A stretch of 64,000 nt of DNA, from NCBI GenBank assembly GCA_964579505.1, contig CAZOGC010000003.1, positions 163,767-227,766 of the forward strand. The letters are read 5' to 3'. Below the pieces are notes generated by a model. It had not been told where the DNA came from. It ran no database searches and was given only the letters and a program-made list of their open reading frames with translations. The position numbers and the translations under genes were made by a program. Shown here one piece after another: positions 52,046 through 61,013 of this stretch (position 1 is the first letter of the stretch; each line of letters opens with the position of its first letter). Origin of the DNA: JAJYSO01 sp964579505. Its GTDB lineage: Bacteria > Bacteroidota > Bacteroidia > Flavobacteriales > Flavobacteriaceae.

Positions 52046-52243
52046 TTAATTAATTTCGCTTTCTACCTTATCGGCAGTTGCGTGAGATGTCTTTTCTTGT
52101 TTTTCTTCTTTGGTAGCATCTTTAAATTCTTTAATACCACTTCCTAAACCGCGCATGAGTTCAGGAATTTTCCGTCCTCCAAATAAAAGAAGAATAACTA
52201 CTGCAATAAGAATCCAATGCTCAGCACTTAACATTAATAACAT
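52046..52243 (-). CDS. tatA: Twin-arginine translocase TatA/E-like subunit (paralogue 2)
   Basis: 65 aa: TM helix (HWILIAVVILLLFGGRKIP) and the same amphipathic block PELMRGLGSGIKEFKDATKE as paralogue 1. The DNA for that block is nearly identical in both genes while the ends differ, which suggests duplication followed by selection or conversion. It has its own TACTTTTG -7 element (52271-52264). Confidence 0.93.
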   Translation of the reverse strand: MLLMLSAEHWILIAVVILLLFGGRKIPELMRGLGSGIKEFKDATKEEKQEKTSHATADKVESEIN

Positions 52244-52263
52244 AGCACGTTGTTTTTATTTTA

Positions 52264-52271
52264 CAAAAGTA
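52264..52271 (-). promoter_or_regulatory. -7 element of tatA paralogue 2
   Basis: TACTTTTG on the minus strand, 20 bp before the ATG. Paralogue 1 has no comparable element. Confidence 0.6.
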
Positions 52272-52482
52272 TAGATTATTCATGAAATAGAAGACGAAAG
52301 GGATTAATAAATAAGATAGAAAGACAGAATCCCGTATATTTGTAATCAGTAATTCTACATTTTTTAGATATAATAAATTCATTATCAGTAATTTGTTTTG
52401 TTTTTGTAGAGAATTACAAAAAAGCGAAAAGTTTGTGTAAGGCACCAAAAAAAATACTTCAATTTAGTTTTAACGTAACGTT

Positions 52483-53358
52483 ATGGCCAACAAAGACAAA
52501 GAGAAAAAAAAGTTTACAAAGAAACTCTTACATAAATATAGATTGGTTATCTTAAATGAAGATACTTTTGAAGAGCGGCTTACATTTAAACTCAGTCGCT
52601 TAAATGTATTTGTGGTAGTAGGTCTTTCGGCTTTGGTGTTAATCGTACTAACAACCTTGTTAATTGCCTATACCCCTTTGCGTGAGTACGTTCCGGGGCA
52701 TTCTTCAGCAGCTTTACGAAAACAGGCTATTACGCTAGTATACAAAACAGATTCATTAGAGCGTGTTATTGATGAAAATACGCGCTATTTTAAATCGATT
52801 CAACAGGTGTTACTAGGTGATTCTTTACCGCAAAAAGTACTCCATAAAGACACGATAAAGCACGTTGCCAACATGAACTCAGACACCCTAAATTTAGCGC
52901 CGTCTAAAGCAGATTCTATTCTGAGGGCTACGGTGGCGCAAAAAGAAAAATACAATGTGTTTTATCCGGCTAAAGATTTGTCTAACTACAAACTCTTTCC
53001 GCCTATACAAGGTAGAATTACCAACACGTTTGATAGAAAGACCAAACATTACGGAGTTGATATTAGTACAGAAGAAGGCTTGCCGGTAAAAGCTACGGCA
53101 GATGGTACGGTTATTTTTGCCGAGTGGACAGTGCAAACCGGGTATGTCGTAATTGTTCAACACCGGTCGGGGCTCGTGTCGGTATACAAACACAATTCGT
53201 CTCTAACCAAAGAACAAGGCGATAGAGTAAAAGCCGGTGAGGTGATTGCTATTACCGGTAATACCGGAAAATTTACAACCGGTCCGCATCTACATTTTGA
53301 ATTGTGGCGCGATGGTCGCCCCATCGACCCGACTAAATTTTTAGATTTTGAACAATAA
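52483..53358 (+). CDS. M23-family peptidoglycan endopeptidase
   Basis: 291 aa. Cytoplasmic basic N-terminus, TM helix (about 43-67), a short helical linker, then the LytM domain with zinc ligands in HYGVDIS and HLHFELW. A bitopic cell-wall endopeptidase or activator like those used in cell shape or division. It lies 3 bp before the GH3 gene. Confidence 0.93.
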   Translation: MANKDKEKKKFTKKLLHKYRLVILNEDTFEERLTFKLSRLNVFVVVGLSALVLIVLTTLLIAYTPLREYVPGHSSAALRKQAITLVYKTDSLERVIDENTRYFKSIQQVLLGDSLPQKVLHKDTIKHVANMNSDTLNLAPSKADSILRATVAQKEKYNVFYPAKDLSNYKLFPPIQGRITNTFDRKTKHYGVDISTEEGLPVKATADGTVIFAEWTVQTGYVVIVQHRSGLVSVYKHNSSLTKEQGDRVKAGEVIAITGNTGKFTTGPHLHFELWRDGRPIDPTKFLDFEQ

Positions 53359-53361
53359 ACT

Positions 53362-54864
53362 ATGAATATAAAATCTTCAGGCGCTAAAATTTTTGCCAAA
53401 ATCATTTATCAAAAGATTCAAAAATGGGCTAATAACCCGCTAAAAACGCAAGAAAAGGTTTTTAAACACCTGTTGTCTTCGGCTAAAAATACCGCTTTTG
53501 GGAAAGATCATCATTTTGATGCGATTTCATCCTATCAAGATTTTAAAAAAGCAGTGCCGGTACGAAATTATGAACAGCTGCGTTTATATATAGACCGCGT
53601 GGTAGCCGGAGAAGAAGATGTATTATGGCCAGGCAAACCGCTTTATTTTGCGAAGACATCCGGAACTACCAGTGGAGCCAAATTTATTCCGATAACTAAA
53701 GAATCTATGCCCACTCATATTGAAGGCGCCCGCAATGCTATTTTAAACTATGTACACGAAACGGGTAAGGTCAATTTTGTAGATGGTAAGATGATTTTCT
53801 TGCAGGGTAGTCCAGAACTTAATGAAATAAACGGCGTACAAGCAGGAAGATTATCCGGTATATCGGCTCATTTTGTGCCTTCGTATTTACAAAAAAATCG
53901 CATGCCCAGTTGGAAAACTAATTGTATTGAAGATTGGGAGGAGAAACTGGAAGCCATTATAGAAGAAACGTTGCCTGAAGATATGACGGTAATCAGCGGT
54001 ATTCCGTCTTGGGTACAAATGTATTATGAACATTTACACAAGCGTACCGGGGAAAAAATCAGTGAGATTTTTCCTAATTATAGCTTGTTTATATATGGGG
54101 GCGTTAATTTTGAGCCATATCGTAAAAAATTTGACGCCCTTGTAGGAAAAAAAATACCCGGTATTGAATTGTACCCTGCTTCAGAGGGCTTTTTTGCCTA
54201 TCAAAATAAACAAGACGATGCCGGCATGTTGTTGCGCTTAGACGCCGGTATTTTTTATGAATTTATAGAAGCAGATTCTTTTGATGCAACAAATCCACAA
54301 AGGCTCTCACTTGCACAAGTGGCAGTAGGGGTCAATTATGTAATGATTATTTCTACTACTGCAGGACTTTGGGCATATAACTTAGGAGATACCATTCAAT
54401 TTACCTCCCTAGCCCCATATAAAATAGTAGTTTCCGGTCGATTAAAGCATTTTATTTCTGCCTTTGGGGAGCACGTTATCGGAAAAGAGGTAGAAACAGC
54501 GCTCAAACAAGCCTTGGCAGAAACCCGAGCAAGTATTAATGAGTTTACGGTAGCTCCTCAGGCTAATCCCCAAAACGGGTTGCCTTATCACGAGTGGTTT
54601 ATTGAATTTAATCAAGAACCCAAAAATTTGAATAAATTTGCAGAACGCCTAGACTATTTTCTCTGTCAACAAAATTCGTATTACGACGATTTAATTCAAG
54701 GGAAAATTTTACGCACCCTACAAATTACGAAGATACAAACAGACGGTTTTCAGCATTATATGCGCTCGATTGGAAAACTAGGCGGACAGAATAAAATCCC
54801 CAGGCTAGCCAATGACCGTAAAATTGCAGAATGTCTCAAAAAATATATAAAAGATGACGAATAA
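53362..54864 (+). CDS. GH3 auxin-responsive-promoter family protein
   Basis: 500 aa. Adenylate-forming GH3 fold: FAKTSGTTSGAKFIPITKE near the N-terminus, YPASEGFFAYQ, LNYVMIISTTAGLWAYNLGD, SGRLKHFISAFGEHVIGKE. Plant relatives conjugate auxin or jasmonate with amino acids; the bacterial substrate is unknown. It overlaps the next gene by 11 bp and follows the M23 gene closely. Confidence 0.93.
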   Translation: MNIKSSGAKIFAKIIYQKIQKWANNPLKTQEKVFKHLLSSAKNTAFGKDHHFDAISSYQDFKKAVPVRNYEQLRLYIDRVVAGEEDVLWPGKPLYFAKTSGTTSGAKFIPITKESMPTHIEGARNAILNYVHETGKVNFVDGKMIFLQGSPELNEINGVQAGRLSGISAHFVPSYLQKNRMPSWKTNCIEDWEEKLEAIIEETLPEDMTVISGIPSWVQMYYEHLHKRTGEKISEIFPNYSLFIYGGVNFEPYRKKFDALVGKKIPGIELYPASEGFFAYQNKQDDAGMLLRLDAGIFYEFIEADSFDATNPQRLSLAQVAVGVNYVMIISTTAGLWAYNLGDTIQFTSLAPYKIVVSGRLKHFISAFGEHVIGKEVETALKQALAETRASINEFTVAPQANPQNGLPYHEWFIEFNQEPKNLNKFAERLDYFLCQQNSYYDDLIQGKILRTLQITKIQTDGFQHYMRSIGKLGGQNKIPRLANDRKIAECLKKYIKDDE

Positions 54865-56536
54865 ATTAAAAAATAAAGGGCAGACCCGAGCACAAGAAAG
54901 TTCTCATGCTATAGAACGTTTATACATAACCATGCGGCATTTGTTTAACCGAGGGTTTTACAAACCAATGGGTGTTTCAGGAGAAACCTTGCGTGAAGCA
55001 TTGTTGTTTCTTCGACCGGAAATTTATGGTTCTATTGCAGAAGAAAAGTTAGAGTTAAACGGTTTACTGTATATTATAGACCGTTTACCGATGGGTATTG
55101 AAGAGTGTAAATATGTGAATTTGACGAGTGATGAAGGATACAAAAACTCACATTTTAAACCCATTATACCGCCTAAACGAAGACGAAATTGTTACCGTAT
55201 AGACGAGGAACAAATGAATATTGAAATTACGCGAGGTCGTTCAGAAATATATGATATTCTTACACACCTTACTTTTTTGTTTATAGAATCGCGTAAAATT
55301 ATGCGATCGGTTCTTATAGATGAAGACGGGAGTACTACCCGCGATTGGGAGAAACTGGAAGCGGCAGTTAAAAAACCTAAAATAACCAAGGCAGAGCGAG
55401 AAGTTGCCCTAACACACGCGGCCAATATTTTAGGCCATACTTTTGAAGAATTATCAACGGTTTACCCGGCTTTTAGCGCTCCGGGAAACGAAAATCGCTT
55501 TCTACATATTATCTACAATATGGGGCGCTTAGCCATCAATGAAGTGCTAAATAACGAAAAGAGGCTCATTACGTTTACACCAGTATTGCGCGAGCGATTG
55601 GGGCACCATATTCATGGAGAGATATGGGCCGATAAGATAAAACATACACTGGCAGAAAAAGGGCTGCTTAAAAGAAAAATACATATCATTAGCGCCAACA
55701 TGCACAGCGTAATGAATACCTTACACACCCCATTGGTTTTTGCAGATGAGTTAAAGAAAAAAGGAGCCTTTGCAGTATATGAGGAACTAAGTCATGATGC
55801 TACCGGAAAGAAGCGATTAGCACTTGAAAAAGAAGCCCGTAAACGCGGTATGTATTTTATTGAAGATGAGAGCGGAACCAATATTAATGTACAAATCTTT
55901 GACACGGCTAAGCTCAACCACCCTGAAGCACGCTTTCAGGTAAAAAATCCTAAAAACGCACCGGTTATTTTGGCGATGGATTATGCTTTTGGAGAACAAG
56001 CTTACGAGACGATGGATGAATTGCTCAGACCATATGATTATAAAGGAAAAAATTATCATATGAATGTCGAATCTATCTCTATTATGGGTAAAGCTGGTAT
56101 TTTAGAAGGAGGAAAGGGTGATTTAATGATACCTAATGCTCATTTGTTTGAAGGTACGGCTGATAATTATCCGTTTAAAAATGAATTGAAGAAGAATGAT
56201 TTTAAAGGATGTGGCGTAGGGGTGTATGAAGGGCCTATGGTAACGGTTTTAGGAACCTCTCTTCAAAACAAAGACGTGCTACAGTTTTTTCATGACTCTA
56301 CTTGGAATGCTATTGGACTGGAGATGGAGGGAGCGCATTACCAAAAAGCTATTCAGGCTGCGGCTAAGTTGCGGGGCAATATCTCTCCTCAAGTAAAGGT
56401 ACGCTATGCCTATTATGCAAGTGATAACCCATTAGAGACCGGGAGTACCTTAGCTTCCGGAGGTTTGGGAACTACCGGTGTAAAGCCTACTTATCTGATT
56501 ACAGAAAAAATAGTAGAACAAATATTTGCAGAATAA
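54854..56536 (+). CDS. DUF6909 family protein
   Basis: 560 aa, no signal or TM segment. N-terminal helical part (AIERLYITMRHLFNRGFYKP), then a long alpha/beta part with GHHIHGEIWADKI, SANMHSVMNTLHTPL, MDYAFGEQAYETMDELL, GKAGILEGGKGDLMIP and MEGAHYQKAIQ, which looks like a nucleoside-phosphorylase-related or similar metabolic fold, though I cannot confirm that. Always next to GH3 in Flavobacteria as far as I recall, so a shared pathway is likely. Confidence 0.88.
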   Translation: MTNKLKNKGQTRAQESSHAIERLYITMRHLFNRGFYKPMGVSGETLREALLFLRPEIYGSIAEEKLELNGLLYIIDRLPMGIEECKYVNLTSDEGYKNSHFKPIIPPKRRRNCYRIDEEQMNIEITRGRSEIYDILTHLTFLFIESRKIMRSVLIDEDGSTTRDWEKLEAAVKKPKITKAEREVALTHAANILGHTFEELSTVYPAFSAPGNENRFLHIIYNMGRLAINEVLNNEKRLITFTPVLRERLGHHIHGEIWADKIKHTLAEKGLLKRKIHIISANMHSVMNTLHTPLVFADELKKKGAFAVYEELSHDATGKKRLALEKEARKRGMYFIEDESGTNINVQIFDTAKLNHPEARFQVKNPKNAPVILAMDYAFGEQAYETMDELLRPYDYKGKNYHMNVESISIMGKAGILEGGKGDLMIPNAHLFEGTADNYPFKNELKKNDFKGCGVGVYEGPMVTVLGTSLQNKDVLQFFHDSTWNAIGLEMEGAHYQKAIQAAAKLRGNISPQVKVRYAYYASDNPLETGSTLASGGLGTTGVKPTYLITEKIVEQIFAE

Positions 56537-56582
56537 GCTCGACATCTTTGCTGTGTTATAGCAATTTATTCGACCTGTTTTT

Positions 56583-57062
56583 ATGGATATAGCACTACTC
56601 ATTATAGGAGCGCTTTTTGTGCTAGTAGGTATTATTGGCAGTATTTTACCGTTATTGCCCGGCCCGCCTATAGCATGGGTAGGGTTGTTATTGCTCGATT
56701 TTTCAAACTATGCCGATTTTAGTACGCAAATGCTGGTTATTACAGCCATCGCGACGGTAATTATTGCGGTACTAGATTATTTGCTGCCTATTTTTACCAC
56801 TAAAAAATTTGGCGGCACAAAAGCAGCACAACGCGGCGCTACGATAGGTACTATTATTGGTATTTTTCTGGGTCCATTAGGAATTATTATAGGCCCTTTT
56901 GTAGGAGCGCTTTTAGGAGAATTAACCGCTCATCCCAAAGATACTCAAACTGCTTTAAAAGTAGCATTAGCCTCGTTTGTCGGGTTTTTACTAAGTACAG
57001 GCATTAAATTGATTTGGTGTATGGTATTGGCTTGGTGGTTTATTAAAGCCGTTATTACTTGA
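56583..57062 (+). CDS. DUF456 domain membrane protein
   Basis: 159 aa with four or five TM helices and Gly/Pro-rich turns (GIIGSILPLLPGPPIAWVG, IGTIIGIFLGPLGIIIGPF, GALLGELTA). Fits DUF456, of unknown function. It starts 46 bp after the DUF6909 gene and has a CATCTTTG -7-like element upstream. Confidence 0.9.
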   Translation: MDIALLIIGALFVLVGIIGSILPLLPGPPIAWVGLLLLDFSNYADFSTQMLVITAIATVIIAVLDYLLPIFTTKKFGGTKAAQRGATIGTIIGIFLGPLGIIIGPFVGALLGELTAHPKDTQTALKVALASFVGFLLSTGIKLIWCMVLAWWFIKAVIT

Positions 57063-57072
57063 TTTTTTGGCA

Positions 57073-57849
57073 TTACAAAATTTGAAAATTATCGCGATCG
57101 TTTAAAAATTGAAAACGTTGACGCATTTCTTGTAAAAGGGTATAATCTAATGTGATGGTTTCCGTAAATTCAATTTCCCATTGGGAAGTAGAAATGCGTT
57201 TACCCAACGCATCATAAACAGCAGAGTGCCCGTTATAGGTATTGTGATTAGGATCTGTCCCAACGCGGTTAAGAGCGGCAGTATAGCACAAATTTTCTAT
57301 GCTACGCGCTTTTAGTAAAGCATCCCAAGCAGCTATACGGCTCTTGGGCCAATTGGCCACATAGAGTAGCAAATCATAAGACTGTGTATTTCTGGCCCAA
57401 ACCGGAAACCGCAAATCATAGCAAATTAAAGGACAGATTTTCCATCCTTTATAGGTTACAATAATTCGTTCTTTTCCCGGCGCATAATACTGTTCTTCTT
57501 TTGCCAAGGAAAAGAGATGACGTTTGTCGTAGGTTTGATAATGCCCATCCGGAAAAACAAAAAACAACCGGTTGTAATACTTTTTATTTTCTTCAACAAT
57601 AATGCTTCCGGTGAGGGCAATATTTCTTTTTTGGCTCAATTTTTGAAGCCATTCTAGCGTTGATCCTGTTGTTTTTTCAGCAAGGAGTTTTGGTTTCATA
57701 GAAAAACCGGTGGTAAACATTTCTGGTAGGAGAACAAGATCGGTATCCTCGCTAATAGCGGCAATCTTTTGGGCAAATACCTGTCGGTTGGCAAGAGCGT
57801 TTTCCCAAGTTAAAGAAGATTGTATAAGGGTAATTGTTAAGTTTTCCAT
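57073..57849 (-). CDS. Carbon-nitrogen hydrolase, omega-amidase (YafV/Nit2-like)
   Basis: 258 aa from ATG 57849. Nitrilase triad: Glu in LLPEMFTTGF, Lys in YDKRHLF, Cys in CPLICYDLRFP. Ends with WEIEFTETITLDYTLLQEMR. Resembles omega-amidases that clear alpha-ketoglutaramate in metabolite repair. The longer start at 57885 overlaps its -7 element. Confidence 0.9.
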   Translation of the reverse strand: MENLTITLIQSSLTWENALANRQVFAQKIAAISEDTDLVLLPEMFTTGFSMKPKLLAEKTTGSTLEWLQKLSQKRNIALTGSIIVEENKKYYNRLFFVFPDGHYQTYDKRHLFSLAKEEQYYAPGKERIIVTYKGWKICPLICYDLRFPVWARNTQSYDLLLYVANWPKSRIAAWDALLKARSIENLCYTAALNRVGTDPNHNTYNGHSAVYDALGKRISTSQWEIEFTETITLDYTLLQEMRQRFQFLNDRDNFQIL

Positions 57850-57870
57850 CCGATAAAAATTAAAGTGGTT

Positions 57871-57878
57871 CAAAAGTA
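57871..57878 (-). promoter_or_regulatory. -7 element of the omega-amidase gene
   Basis: TACTTTTG on the minus strand, 21 bp before ATG 57849. Confidence 0.6.
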
Positions 57879-57920
57879 CAAACATTTATTTTATACATTT
57901 AATAACCCTAACCCCAATTT

Positions 57921-58661
57921 ATGATGAGAAAACGATTCTCTTTTTCCGTTCGCTTTTTGCTTAGCCTACTTTTAGTAGGTGTATTTACGAGCTGTTTATC
58001 TGATGATGATAACAACCCACCTGTTCCGGTAGCCGGATTAATGACCTATAATTTATCTCCAGACAACTCAATGGTAACGATTGGTTTATCGGGTAACGTT
58101 ATAGGACCTTCATTGCCTTATTTGAGCTATTCAGGTACGTATATGGCCATTTTTCCCGGTAACCGTACGGTGTCTACTTATGGTAGTAGCTTAGGAATTC
58201 CTTTAGCTTCTACCACATACGCTTTTAACGCTGATAAGTATTACTCGATGTTTTTTATGGGGGCTCAAGGAAACTATGTCAATGTAGTGGTTAATGACTC
58301 GTTAGATAAATTACAAGCACAGGCTGGAAAAGCTTATATTCGTTATGTAGAGGCTATTCCTACTGTTCAAAATTTACAGGTTACGGTAACAGATAATAAC
58401 GCCCAGCCCGTTATAAGTGAGTCGGCCAACTATAAAGATGTTTCCGATTTTGTAACCATTCCGGCGGATTCGGTAACCATACGTGTCGTAAAAAATACGT
58501 TGCAAAAAGAACGTACTATTTACCTTGATGAACGTAAAGTATATACGGTACTTCTTGTGGGAGACACCCTAAATCAAGGACAAAACATTCAAATTAAATA
58601 TTTAATTAACGGAAAAGTAACCCGCGATTCTACGCTAACAAGAAATGTAACCGCGCAATAA
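57921..58661 (+). CDS. DUF4397 domain lipoprotein
   Basis: 246 aa. Signal peptide with lipobox VFTSC followed by an acidic LSDDDNN, which usually directs lipoproteins to the outer membrane/surface in Bacteroidota. Two beta-rich repeats (YYSMFFMGAQGNYVNVVVND; KAYIRYVEAIPTVQNLQVTV; KVYTVLLVGD) match DUF4397. Function unknown. ATG at 57924 is an alternative start. Confidence 0.88.
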   Translation: MMRKRFSFSVRFLLSLLLVGVFTSCLSDDDNNPPVPVAGLMTYNLSPDNSMVTIGLSGNVIGPSLPYLSYSGTYMAIFPGNRTVSTYGSSLGIPLASTTYAFNADKYYSMFFMGAQGNYVNVVVNDSLDKLQAQAGKAYIRYVEAIPTVQNLQVTVTDNNAQPVISESANYKDVSDFVTIPADSVTIRVVKNTLQKERTIYLDERKVYTVLLVGDTLNQGQNIQIKYLINGKVTRDSTLTRNVTAQ

Positions 58662-58687
58662 ACGGTTTTACTTGAAAACTATTTTGG

Positions 58688-58716
58688 AGGGCTGTCATTT
58701 TGTGGCGGCCCTTTTT
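58688..58716 (+). terminator. Terminator of the DUF4397 gene
   Basis: AGGGC / GCCCT stem with an imperfect inner part and TTTTT, just after the stop codon. The rest of 58717-58885 contains no clear element. Confidence 0.65.
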
Positions 58717-58885
58717 ATGTGACGATAGGGTAAATTAATTATCAAGTACAAACGAATACAATTAATTAAAAATGAAAGTAAACGTAAGTAACTATTTTTT
58801 AACCGAGTAGAGTAGAAGCGCCTCCTCATCTTTGTCCTGTTGAATTGAACGAACGATATTCAGCTTAAACTAAAATGTTATAATT

Positions 58886-59218
58886 ATGAGCACTATGCGT
58901 AACAGAGTACAACTCATCGGAAACTTAGGAGTGGATCCTGAAATTATCAATTTAGAATCCAGAAAGAAGTTAGCAAAATTTTCATTGGCTACTAATGAAA
59001 CGTACACCAATAAAAAGGGGGATAAAGTAACCAATACAGAATGGCACAATCTCGTAGCTTGGGGAAAAATTGCCGAAATAGTTGAAAATTACCTCACTAA
59101 AGGAAAAGAAGTGATGGTGGTGGGTAAGCTAACGTATAACCAATATGAAACCGAGAAAGGGGAGAAGCGTTATGCCACTCAAATTAATATCAATGAACTA
59201 CAGATGTTGGGAAAATAA
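58886..59218 (+). CDS. ssb: Single-stranded DNA-binding protein
   Basis: 110 aa, OB fold only (RNRVQLIGNLGVDPEI, WHNLVAWGKIAEIVENYLTKG, YETEKGEKRYATQININ). The acidic C-terminal tail of classical SSB (DDDIPF) is missing, so it is a short variant that may be a second SSB rather than the replicative one. Either ATG 58886 or 58895 could start it. Confidence 0.93.
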   Translation: MSTMRNRVQLIGNLGVDPEIINLESRKKLAKFSLATNETYTNKKGDKVTNTEWHNLVAWGKIAEIVENYLTKGKEVMVVGKLTYNQYETEKGEKRYATQININELQMLGK

Positions 59219-59241
59219 AACCACACTACTATAGTATTTTG

Positions 59242-59269
59242 AGCGAGGACCTGGGTCCTCGCTTTTTTT
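59242..59269 (+). terminator. ssb terminator
   Basis: AGCGAGGACC / GGTCCTCGCT stem with a small loop and TTTTTTT; the strongest terminator in the window. Confidence 0.92.
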
Positions 59270-59342
59270 GTGGTAACCAGTAAAGATTTGGTAATTAATC
59301 CTTAAAGTTACCTCGTTTTGTTATTTGCCATTTCTTTTTTAA

Positions 59343-59350
59343 TAAATTTG
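59343..59350 (+). promoter_or_regulatory. -7 element of the peroxiredoxin gene
   Basis: TAAATTTG, 12 bp before ATG 59362, with TTG at 59318-59320 (22-bp spacer). It overlaps the possible GTG start at 59350. Confidence 0.65.
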
Positions 59351-59361
59351 TGTATATAAAA

Positions 59362-59979
59362 ATGATGAAGATGTATATTTTGAATAAAAAAACACAGACA
59401 AGTATTCTAGTTGTATGCGTAACAATCTTTTCGTTTATGCAAAGTTTTGCGCAAACGAGTTCCTTAAAAGAAGGAGCCGGAGCCCCTCTTTTTTCTGCAC
59501 AAGCCAGTTTAGCCGGAAAAGAGTTTCATTTTTCTTTAAAAGAGGCGTTGGCAAAAGGGCCGGTAGTCTTATATTTTTACCCGGCAGCTTATACGCGCGG
59601 ATGTGATTTGGAGGCACATACTTTTGCAATGCTTAAAGACCAATTTACCGCAGCCGGAACAACAATAATTGGGTTGTCTGCCGATAATATTAAACGTTTA
59701 AATGCCTTTTCCTCTGATCCGGATTATTGTGCCGGTAAGTTTCCGGTGGCCTCTGATCCTAAAGGAAAAATAGCCGCTCGTTATGGATTGCAATTAATCA
59801 TGCCACAATCTGCGGTAACCGATGTTCGCGGCGATGAGGTAAATCATGGATTTATTCCCAGAACTACTTTTGTCATTAATAAACAGGGAATAATTGTGGC
59901 CGTTTTTTCTTCCAAAAAAGACCGTATTTCACCCGATCAGCATGTTAAAAAAGCCTTGTCTATTGTAAAAAATATGTAG
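59362..59979 (+). CDS. Secreted peroxiredoxin (BCP/AhpC-TSA type)
   Basis: 205 aa from ATG 59362. Signal peptide (about 1-31, ending SFAQ). Thioredoxin fold with peroxidatic Cys in YPAAYTRGCDLEA, placed as in the TxxC of peroxiredoxins, and a second Cys in DPDYCAGKFPV, a likely resolving Cys. Export makes it a periplasmic peroxide scavenger. Confidence 0.9.
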   Translation: MMKMYILNKKTQTSILVVCVTIFSFMQSFAQTSSLKEGAGAPLFSAQASLAGKEFHFSLKEALAKGPVVLYFYPAAYTRGCDLEAHTFAMLKDQFTAAGTTIIGLSADNIKRLNAFSSDPDYCAGKFPVASDPKGKIAARYGLQLIMPQSAVTDVRGDEVNHGFIPRTTFVINKQGIIVAVFSSKKDRISPDQHVKKALSIVKNM

Positions 59980-60011
59980 GGAATCCCATTCGTTCGTGTT
60001 TTGTAAAAAGA

Positions 60012-60043
60012 AAACCCATTATAGAGAACGGGGAAGATGGGTT
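60012..60043. terminator. Terminator between the peroxiredoxin and barrel genes
   Basis: AAACCCAT / ATGGGTTT stem between convergent genes. Confidence 0.75.
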
Positions 60044-60077
60044 TATCGGTAAAATTTTGGAAGGAATGATTATTCCT

Positions 60078-60947
60078 TTACCACTGAAAAGCATAGCGTA
60101 TTTTAACCCCAAATGCTATTGGTTTAAGATTAGTTGCTTTACCTGAATTAAAAACGCCATTGTAGTCAAATTGTGTTGGCTTACCGGGTTGGTATTCTAT
60201 TAACTCTTTCGTAGCATTTTTTTCTTCAATACTGTTGAGTCCGTAGTCTAAGAATAAACCAATGTACACAATAGTACTGTTGCTCAACACCTGTTTAATA
60301 CCTGCTTCAAAAGTTGCCGATATGGCTGTTTTAACCGATAAATCTTGTTCAGGTGATTTCCCTCTACCAAATTTTCCAAACCCCATAAACGCCGGGTCAA
60401 AGAGCTCGGCATTATACTGCGGATAATACCCGCTGGTTGAGGTTTTTAACCAAGTAGCTTGGTAGCTTCCTTTGGTAGCTAACCCGACTTTTGCTCCTAC
60501 ACGGGTATAAAATTTAATGGGTCCACTCGTTTGATATTGTACACTAACAGGAATTGTAACAAAATTGAGTTTTTGATTTTCGTGATATTGTTTATACGTA
60601 TACCTAAATTCAAAGGTTTCTCCTTCAGCATCTATAGAAGAGTAGCGGTGCTGTAAGTTTTTAATACTTACCATAGATTGTAGGTGTCGGTATCCAACTC
60701 CGACAGAAAGTCCCCAGTTGTCAGAAAAGTTATAAGTATATTCTACACCAAATTCTCCACCGGGTTGAGTACGCATTTTTCCTTGTTGTAAATCGGCTTG
60801 TAGATGGGTAAAGATGCCGGCTGCATAAAAAGACACTTGATTTTTAGCGGTGTATTCTTGGGCTACAGTAGTTTGGGCAAAGAGACCGGCTAAGAATAAC
60901 AGTCCTATTTTTTTTAGGAATGATGGGAGGTTTATCAGTAAACTCAT
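60078..60947 (-). CDS. Outer-membrane beta-barrel protein
   Basis: 289 aa. Signal peptide (ending TTVAQ). Eight-strand-type barrel pattern (FGVEYTYNFSDNWGLSVGVGY, TFEFRYTYKQY, IKFYTRVGAKVG, TIVYIGLFLDYGLN) and terminal FGVKIRYAFQW ending in an aromatic residue, as recognised by BAM. Resembles the PorT/OmpA-like barrel group. Downstream of, but separated by a terminator from, the 61014 gene. Confidence 0.85.
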   Translation of the reverse strand: MSLLINLPSFLKKIGLLFLAGLFAQTTVAQEYTAKNQVSFYAAGIFTHLQADLQQGKMRTQPGGEFGVEYTYNFSDNWGLSVGVGYRHLQSMVSIKNLQHRYSSIDAEGETFEFRYTYKQYHENQKLNFVTIPVSVQYQTSGPIKFYTRVGAKVGLATKGSYQATWLKTSTSGYYPQYNAELFDPAFMGFGKFGRGKSPEQDLSVKTAISATFEAGIKQVLSNSTIVYIGLFLDYGLNSIEEKNATKELIEYQPGKPTQFDYNGVFNSGKATNLKPIAFGVKIRYAFQW

Positions 60948-60973
60948 AATAGTTGTTCTGTGTTTGTTTAGTA

Positions 60974-61006
60974 TATCCCAACAGGTTGAAAAAACCTGTT
61001 GGGATA
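60974..61006 (-). terminator. Terminator of the mosaic adhesin gene
   Basis: TATCCCAACAGGTT / AACCTGTTGGGATA perfect 14-bp stem directly after the stop. Confidence 0.9.
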
Positions 61007-61013
61007 AAAAGAA

